A stretch of 64,000 nt of DNA from Alnus glutinosa. Lineage: Eukaryota; Streptophyta; Magnoliopsida; Fagales; Betulaceae. A model generated the notes under the pieces. The model saw only the letters and a list, made by a program, of their open reading frames with translations, searched no databases and was not told the DNA's origin. Location: the NCBI RefSeq assembly GCF_958979055.1, contig NC_084889.1, positions 15,206,761-15,270,760 of the forward strand, read 5' to 3'. Positions within the stretch are counted from its first letter, which is position 1. Each line of letters starts with the position of its first letter. This document shows positions 57,365-64,000 of this stretch, piece by piece. The position numbers and the translations under genes are program-made.

Positions 57365-58208
57365 TTAGTCACACAAGATAAAGAAATTTATTGGCTTATG
57401 ATCAAACTAATAGCAATTTTTAGGAATATTTGAATGCAAATAAATAGACAATTAACAAGGAAGTTGTTATTTGGATAAACTATATATATATAATAAAAGA
57501 AGTAACCAATTATTTTGTTTTGACTTCTCCCGCTTGTTATTGTTGTTGGGAAGTATTTTGCCATAATTTTTTTTTTCTTTTTCATATTTTTACAATGGCA
57601 CGCGCTTATGCCATAATTGCTAGTTGGTGGGGAGACGTGTTGAAAATTTCTCTTAACTCCGCATTGTACGTGCCATAATTGTAGTGTTTAAAAAAGAGTT
57701 AATTAGTGTTAGTTGTTAGCTTTGGTTGGAGATGGAGAAAATAACATGAACCTTTCTTGGGTTTGCTTTGGGCCTTGGTTCTTTACTGGCTAGCTAAGAT
57801 ATTGTAGATACTTTTTATTTTTGGTTTTCTTTATTTTTAAAGGAATATTTATTTATTAGTTATCTATATTTTCAACTTTTGCAATTGGCAAGTAATATTT
57901 TATTACTAAAACGTCACTTTAAATTAGTCATCATCTATAAGGTGATCGATTGGAATAATATGCAGAGAAATGCAAGACATCCTGACATTACAATGGAGAT
58001 TTAACATCTTCAAGCACAATAGTTGCGATACAAAAAAAAGCAGAAGCTACAGAAGACACATGAAAAAAGTACAACCTGCTACTATGGTTGGGAGTTGATA
58101 AGCTACACAACCTGCAGTGCAACCTTATTGGCATACAAACTTAGATAAGCTACATATTACTTAGACACATTGATCAGACAGACTGCATGTATAGGACGAT
58201 GGATTTAT

Positions 58209-58360
58209 CTAATTTTGTTCGGTTTCTGTCTTGCCAGTAGCACCGTGTCCTGGATGACCATGTCCATGGCCGTGGTGACCATGTCCATGCCCGTGTCCAT
58301 GCCCATGCTTATGGTCACCATACTTGGCCTCCTCCACAGCGTCAGTTTTGACATTTTCCT
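58209..58360 (-). pseudogene. Glycine-rich protein exon 2, orphan copy (unit B)
   Basis: Reads ENVKTDAVEEAKYGDHKHGH, GHGHGHGHHGHGHGHPGHG and TGKTETEQN before TAG, with the TATAG acceptor kept. Intron sequence follows up to about 58880, where homology to unit A stops just before the position of exon 1, so signal peptide and promoter are lost. The frame is undamaged. Confidence 0.85.
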
Positions 58361-58914
58361 CTATAAAAATGACCAGTTGAAGAAGTTAAGGTAAAATGTA
58401 ATATTCAAATTAACTACAAGAGAAAACGTCACTTACTTACTACACTTATCATCCCGATCTCTCATTATTTTGCAATTATATTTTTAAACCCAGATCATCT
58501 TTTATCACTTTTGCAATCATATTTTTAAACTTTAAAAAGTATCAATTAAGTGTATTCATCTTTCAATTTTTTTCAATTTTATTATTCCGTTAGAATTGTA
58601 TGATTTTCTGTTAAATCTTGTCAAAATTCTTAAAATATCCCTGTTTTATTTTTAATATATATTTATGATTTCAAAGATCTTTTACAAATTCTGCTAAATC
58701 TTGAAACACTTAAATCCTTGCAATTTTTTCTTTTGTTTTTTTTCCTTAAAAATGAGGGGTATTTTATGAATTTTGACACCCCTCTTCGAAAAATTATAAC
58801 AAATTGGTGAAATTGAAAGATTGATACTTGACACTTTTTTAAAGTTTATGGATTTGATTGCAAAAACAATAAAAGTAAGATGTGATAAGTGAAGTTTTAA
58901 AAATAAAATAAAAC

Positions 58915-60471
58915 TGTAACACCCCGACCTTATGTGAAGAAGATGATGAGTAGCCCACATAGAGTGAGTAGTTTATAAAGATAATTATGAGTGCCAACTC
59001 CCACATTGCATGTTTACTAGTTGAAACTGGGCATCAGGAATTTAAGAAACGAAGTTTTTAACACTCCGGTCCGAATATGGTGAAGATAAAGAGTAGCCTA
59101 CATAGAGTGAGTTGTTTATAAAGATAGTCATGAGTGATAAGTTTCACATTACTTAAGTACTAGATGAAACTGACATTTATAAGGAATTCTAGGAAAGCTT
59201 CAAATTGACTAGTCATTTTTGAGGTGATAGCGCAAATTTAATTAGCACTTTCTTTGGGTCATTACAAATTGTACTAGAGCCACCTAGCAATGCGTCATTT
59301 GGTACTATTAGCACTGCATGACATGGCCTTGATGAGGACGCTAGGGATTTAAGGGAGGGAGAGTTTTTAACACTTAGGTCTCATATTGAGAAGATGAGTA
59401 GCCCACATAGAAAGTTGGTAGTTTATAAGAGATTCTTAAAGGAGCTAAGTCCCACATTGGTTACTTATCAGATGAAATTGGGCTTTATAAGTGATTCTAG
59501 GAAAGCTCTAAATTGACTAATTCTTTTGGGGTGATAGCGCAAATCTGGCTAGCGCTTTTGAGCTAGCTTGTAACGCCAGGTCATATGGTACTGGAGCATT
59601 GCATGATGTGACCCTAAAGAGGACACCAGGAGGCTAAAAAGGGGGAGTTTGTAACACCCCAGTCCCATACAGAAAAGATAAGGAGTAGCCCACATAAAGT
59701 GGGTGGTTTATAAAAATAACCACGAGTATTTATTCCTACATTGCCTAGTTATTAGATGAAACTGGGTTTTATAAAGAATTCTTTTGAAGCTTCAAATTGA
59801 CTAGTCATTTTGGGGTGATAGTGCAGATATGTCTAGCATTTTTTTCTAGGTCGTTACAAATGGTACTAGAGCCACCTAGTAATGCGTCATTTGGTACTGT
59901 CAACACCGCATGACATGGCCCTAATGTGTACGTCATGGGTATAAAGGAGGGAGTTTGTAACACTCCGGTTTCATATTGGAAAAATGAGTAGCCCACATAG
60001 AGATTGTGTAGTTTATAAGAGATGTTTATGGGTGCTAAGTCTCACATTGGTTACTTATTAGGTGATACTAGGCTTTATAAGTGATTTTAGTAAAACTCCA
60101 AATTGACTAGTCATTTTTGGGTGATAGCTCAAATCTGGCTAGCGCTTTTCCTTAGGTCGTTACAAATGGTATCAAGGACAGGTTGTAACACCAGGCCTAG
60201 CGGTTTTGGAGCACCTCATGACGTGGCCATGACGAGCATGTCAGGAGTTTAAAAGCAGAAGTTTGTAACACCCCAGTCCCATATGAGAAGATAAAGAGTA
60301 GCTTACATAGAGTGTGTGGTTTATAAAGATAACCATGAGTGCTAAGTCCTACATTACTTAGTTATTATGTGAAACTGAGCCTTATATAGAATTATATGGA
60401 TGCTCCAAATTGACTAGTCCTTTTGGGGTGACAGCGCAGATGTAGCTAGCGCTTTTTTCTGGGTCGTTACA
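58915..60471 (+). mobile_element. Tandem TRIM array, unit C
   Basis: Counterpart of 13893-15374 with the same six-LTR order: starts near 58915, 59057, 59366, 59650, 59956 and 60264; closes at 59266, 59858, 60164 and 60471 (GTCGTTACA or GTCATTACA). The third unit has lost its LTR end and PBS by a deletion at about 59558. LTRs 5 and 6 are fuller here than in unit A. Confidence 0.75.
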
Positions 60472-60757
60472 TGAAAATGATGCTCTCCATGTTGTACATG
60501 CATTGAGGAAGGAAGAAAAGAATTCGTGCATATATGGCCAATTGATTGACGATGCCAGAGTTATGCTAAATAGTTTTCAGAATTAGAAGGTGACTCATGT
60601 CATAAGGAAGGTAAATGGAGAAGTTCATAGGCTTGCGAAAGAAGCACTTTCTCTTTTGGGCAAATAAGTTCATATGGAGGAAGCCATTCATTATATTATT
60701 AACACTGTAGCTGGTAAATGCCGTAATTGAGTGCTTACTCAGTGATGAAAACAGTAC
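60472..60757 (+). pseudogene. RNase H-like (RVT_3) relic, unit C
   Basis: DALHVVHALRKEEKNSCIYG, QLIDDARVMLNSFQN, stop, KVTHVIRKVNGEVHRLAKEA, LSLLGK, stop, VHMEEA. Same stops as 15375-15658. Confidence 0.75.
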
Positions 60758-61969
60758 TCTCATAACAAATAAATTCAGTAGTCGGTAATTGTGCTGCTAT
60801 AAGGCTAAAGTATATATACAATGATGGTTACATTGCAAACATTAAAGAATGGCTACGTGACTTATATGTGGACGTCATACATGGAATTATATGGTTTATG
60901 CTTCAAAAGAAACATTGTACATGCCATAATTGTAGTGTTTCAAAAAGAGTTAATTAGTGTTAGTTGTCAGCTTTGGTTGGAAATGGAGAAAATAACATGA
61001 ACCTTTTTCTTGGGTTTGCTTTGGTCCTTGGTTCTTTACTGGCTAGTTAAGATATTGCACATACTTTTTATTTTTGGTTTTCTTTATTTTTAATGGAATA
61101 TTTATGTCTTAGTTATCTATATTTTCAACTTTTGCAATTGGCAAGTAATATTTTATTAATAAAACGTCACTTTAAATTAGTCATCATATATAAGGTGATC
61201 GATTGAAATAATAGGCAGAGAAATGCAAGACATCCTGACATTACAGTGGAGATTTAACATCTTCAAGCACAATAGTTGCTATACAAAAAAAAGCAAAAGC
61301 TGCAGAAGACACATGAAAAAAGTACAACCTGCTACTATGGTTGGGAGTTGATAAGCTACACAACCTACAGTGCTACCTTATTGGAATACACACTTAGATA
61401 AGCTACATATTACTTAGACACATTGATCAGACAGACTGCATGTATAGGACGATGGATTTGTCTAATTTTTTTCAGTTTCTGTCTCGCCAGCAGCACCGTG
61501 TCCCGGATGACCATGACCGTGTCCATGTCCATGGCCGTGGTGACCATGTCCATGCCCGTGCTTATGGTCACCATGCTTGGCCTCCTCCACATCGTCAGTT
61601 TGGACATTTTACTCTATAAAAATGACCAGTTGAAGAAGTTAAGGTAAAATGTAATATTCAAATTAACTACAAGAGAAAACGTCACTTACTTACCACACTT
61701 ATCATCACGATCTCTCATTATTTTGCAATTATATTTTTAAACCAAGATCATCTTTTATCACTTTTGCAATCATATTTTTAAAAGTTAATAATAATAAAAA
61801 CAGTACTCTCATAACAAATAAATTAAGTAGTCGGTAATTGTGCTCCTATATGGCTAAAGTATATATACAACGATGGTAACATTGCAAACATTGAAGAATG
61901 GCTACGTGACATATATGTGGACGTCATAGATGGAATTATATCGTTTACGCTTCGAAAGAAACATTTAGA
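60747..61969. repeat. ~170-bp direct repeats flanking an inserted glycine-rich gene segment
   Basis: ACAGTACTCTCATAACAAAT through GGAATTATAT..GTTTA occurs at about 60747-60913 and 61798-61969. Between them (60914-61795) lies a copy of 57665-58520 with the glycine-rich exon. Unit A has the 170-bp block once (about 15693-15860). Confidence 0.75.
61462..61613 (-). pseudogene. Glycine-rich protein exon 2, copy C with stop
   Basis: After the TATAG acceptor the first full codon is TAA (GAA in the other copies). The rest reads NVQTDDVEEAKHGDHKHG, GH repeats and GETETEKN. Exon 1 is absent. Confidence 0.85.
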
Positions 61970-62059
61970 CGAGGCGGCTAAAGCTTTGTAGAAAACTATT
62001 AATAGGCCATCTATATATCATCCTAGCTCATCTGATAAGAAAGAAGAAAAGATTCAATT

Positions 62060-62062
<3 letters not shown>

Positions 62063-62112
<50 letters not shown>
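62063..62112. repeat. (TA)n microsatellite
   Basis: Equivalent of 15950-16011, about 25 units. Confidence 0.95.
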
Positions 62113-62115
<3 letters not shown>

Positions 62116-62581
62116 TTAATATAAGAACTGATAGGGTCAAATTAGGTAAGAGCCTAAGAGGTGGAGTTTGAATGGAATTCCAACTCATTAGGATAAGATT
62201 AGTTAATATTAGGATCAGAGTATATTTGAATTTGAATATTAGGTATTATCACTTTAGACGTTATCTACTTGTAGTTCTATTTAAATGTTATTTGGTTGTT
62301 AATGTGAATAATGAAGAATTGATATAGACTTTTGTCTTTTGGTTTGTTTCCAGCCTTAATTAGATTCACTTGGGGTCTGTCTCCAGCCTTAATTGGATTC
62401 ACTTGGGGTCTGTCTCCAGCCATTAATTGGAGTTCATTATCAGTACATTTTCCCTTCCATTTTCACATTCCTCCATTGTTCACCCATTTCATCAAAAAGT
62501 ACCTTTCACAAACCTTTATATTGTCTCTCATATATAACATATTACCCTTTGAAAACTTGCACTTGAGACTTGAGAGGAGCC

Positions 62582-63896
62582 ATGACACAACAAGTACAAA
62601 CCTCCCAAGCAAAAGTTGGTGTTGGGTTGGAGGTCCTCTGGAGAGCTTTGACAAAAGAATTGAGATTTGTGGCTCAAAAAGCTATCCCAAACTTAGTAAA
62701 GGATGTGGAATTGATCGAAGGTGACGGTGGCCTTGGTTCAGTCCTGCTCTTCAAATTTTGCGATGGTCAGTCTATCTATTTTCATCAGTAATTTTGTTGA
62801 TTATTTAATTGGCTTATAGATATATATATATATAAGGGAGACCATTTTGTTAATATTTTTACATTCTCCCTTAATAAGGAAGACTCAACACGTGAAATAT
62901 TTAATTGAAATGGGAGGTAAATGATGGAGACACAGTTCGAACTCAAGGCTTTTATTTTTTCTTATGCCATGTTAAATCACCACTTTTCCTAAGAGCTGAA
63001 GCTAATAATGATTGATTGACTATTTAATTACTATTATAATACTTCCCCTCACGTGTGGGCTCAAAATCATCCTCAATAAGTGAGACCCAAGACACAGATA
63101 TTTAATTGAAAGTTGGTTAAATTGTAGATAGTTTTAGAATTAAATTAAATAATTGAATTCATCCCTTCTAATAAGAAGATAGGAAATGATTGATTTAATT
63201 ATTTAATTAAGGACATAAATTTTTTACAAACCAGCCTTTAAAAGCAATATGTATCATTTAAGATATTAAAAAAAACATGTGTTTCTCATATGCTAATGGA
63301 CACATGTCACTTTTAGAGGCTTTATTGTAGGAAATTTTTTTTAGTTAGTTAATATCCTAATATTTTCACTCTCCTGTGGGCTCAAACTTATCCCCTTTAA
63401 TAAGTGAGACCCAGCATGTGTAATACTTAATTAGAATGAAGAGTGAATTGTGAAAGTTAAGGTTCAAACTCGTGACCTCTAGCTTTGATACCATGCATAT
63501 TATATCTTATTAAAAAGTCAATAATAGTTTTTAATAGTTATATTTGCTGTTAATTTAGAATAAATTAATTAACAAGATAAGTTAATAAATAAACAAGGTG
63601 GAGGAGGTGTTTCGGCAATGGCATATCAGAAGGAGAAGATTGTGGAACTTGATGAGTCTCTGCATCAAATTACATTGGAGGTAGTGGAAGGGGGGTATCT
63701 GAGTCTTGGTTTTGCTTCCTACAAGACAACTTTCATACTGACTTCGACTGGAGAGCAGGAGAGTTTGGTTGATGTCAGAGTTTCATATCATCACTCTCAA
63801 ACAAATCAAGAAAGTGCCATGCCATCAAACACAGTGGACTCAACATTACATTTTATTAAGTGCTTAGAATCTTATTTCTTGAATGGTGCTTCCTAG
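62582..63896 (+). CDS. Phytohormone-binding protein (PR-10/Bet v 1 family), copy 3, intact
   Basis: Exons 62582-62765 and 63598-63896; GT (GATG|GTCAGT) and AG (AACAAG) sites join in phase 1, giving 160 residues. MTQQVQTSQAKVGVGLEVLW start, P-loop EGDGGLG (46-52), then FCDGGGGVSAMAYQKEKIVE, EGGYLSLGFASYKTTFIL and ending YFLNGAS. About 92% identical to copy 1. The family binds cytokinins/gibberellins in a hydrophobic cavity in the cytosol; ligand here is inferred only from family. The 832-bp intron holds the same TRIM-like repeats as copy 1. TATATAA at 62531 lies about 50 bp before the ATG, so the leader would be very short, or the true TATA is TCTATTTAAATG near 62276. This is the best candidate for a working gene of the cluster. 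Confidence 0.9.
62825..63020 (-). mobile_element. TRIM-like element in the copy 3 intron (antisense)
   Basis: GGGAGACCATTTTG, CTCCCTTAATAAGGAAGACT, GTTCGAACTCAAGG and TATGCCATGTTAAATCACC; counterpart of 16905-17120. A further one at about 63330-63530 matches 17400-17625. Confidence 0.45.
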
Positions 63897-64000
63897 ATTC
63901 TTGTCTTTCTTTTCTTTTCTTTTAATGATTATAAACCAGGGTTGTGCTCTTAATTATGCTATATGCCATGGGTGTCACAATCTCACACCTGAACAATTTC

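Overview
This window is plant nuclear DNA, most likely from a woody core eudicot (rosid, perhaps Fagales; that placing is weak). The evidence is GT-AG introns, AT-rich intergenic sequence with long (TA)n runs, and layer upon layer of plant transposons: CACTA, Pack-MULE, LTR elements, TRIMs and MITEs. Plant-specific genes are a PR-10/Bet v 1 phytohormone-binding protein, a PF07172 glycine-rich protein and TED7. No tRNA, rRNA, CRISPR or bacterial operon signal was seen.

Region by region. (1) 1-11471 is a CACTA-type element whose left end lies outside the window. A ~3.1-kb solo LTR (389-8779) has inserted into it, and a Pack-MULE (3179-8434) carrying fragments of several host genes has inserted into that LTR. 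A second solo LTR sits at 10187-11381. The element's duplicate at 48913-51341 lacks these insertions and serves as an empty-site control. (2) 11475-20830 is duplicated unit A: MITEs, a tandem TRIM array, an RNase H-like relic, an apparently complete phytohormone-binding protein gene (16669-17994, +) and a short glycine/histidine-rich secreted protein gene (20665-19891, -). (3) 23176-37699 is a degenerate 14.5-kb CACTA element. Its transposase remnants lie on the minus strand, it has CACGTG-rich subterminal repeats, and it carries a decayed fragment of an AGO4-clade Argonaute plus a nested non-autonomous CACTA element (35541-37453). (4) 37841-38404 (-) is an intact TED7-like gene. Beside it is a truncated second copy of its start, split by a small LTR retrotransposon. 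(5) 42618-44638 holds solo LTRs. (6) 47265-58880 is duplicated unit B, broken into pieces: a lone second exon of the hormone-binding gene, the CACTA duplicate, a solo LTR inside a MITE, and a glycine-rich protein exon. (7) 58915-64000 is duplicated unit C: TRIM array, RNase H relic, glycine-rich protein exon with a stop, then a complete hormone-binding gene (62582-63896, +).

The working gene content is therefore small: two complete hormone-binding genes (one with a GC splice donor), one possibly functional glycine-rich gene and one TED7 gene. The window is mainly a tandem-duplicated stress/hormone gene cluster that transposons have repeatedly opened, copied and eroded. The two most notable cargoes are the Argonaute PIWI fragment inside the CACTA element and the ribosomal protein L37 and FAR1-type fragments inside the Pack-MULE. 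All calls come from reading the sequence; no searches were run.
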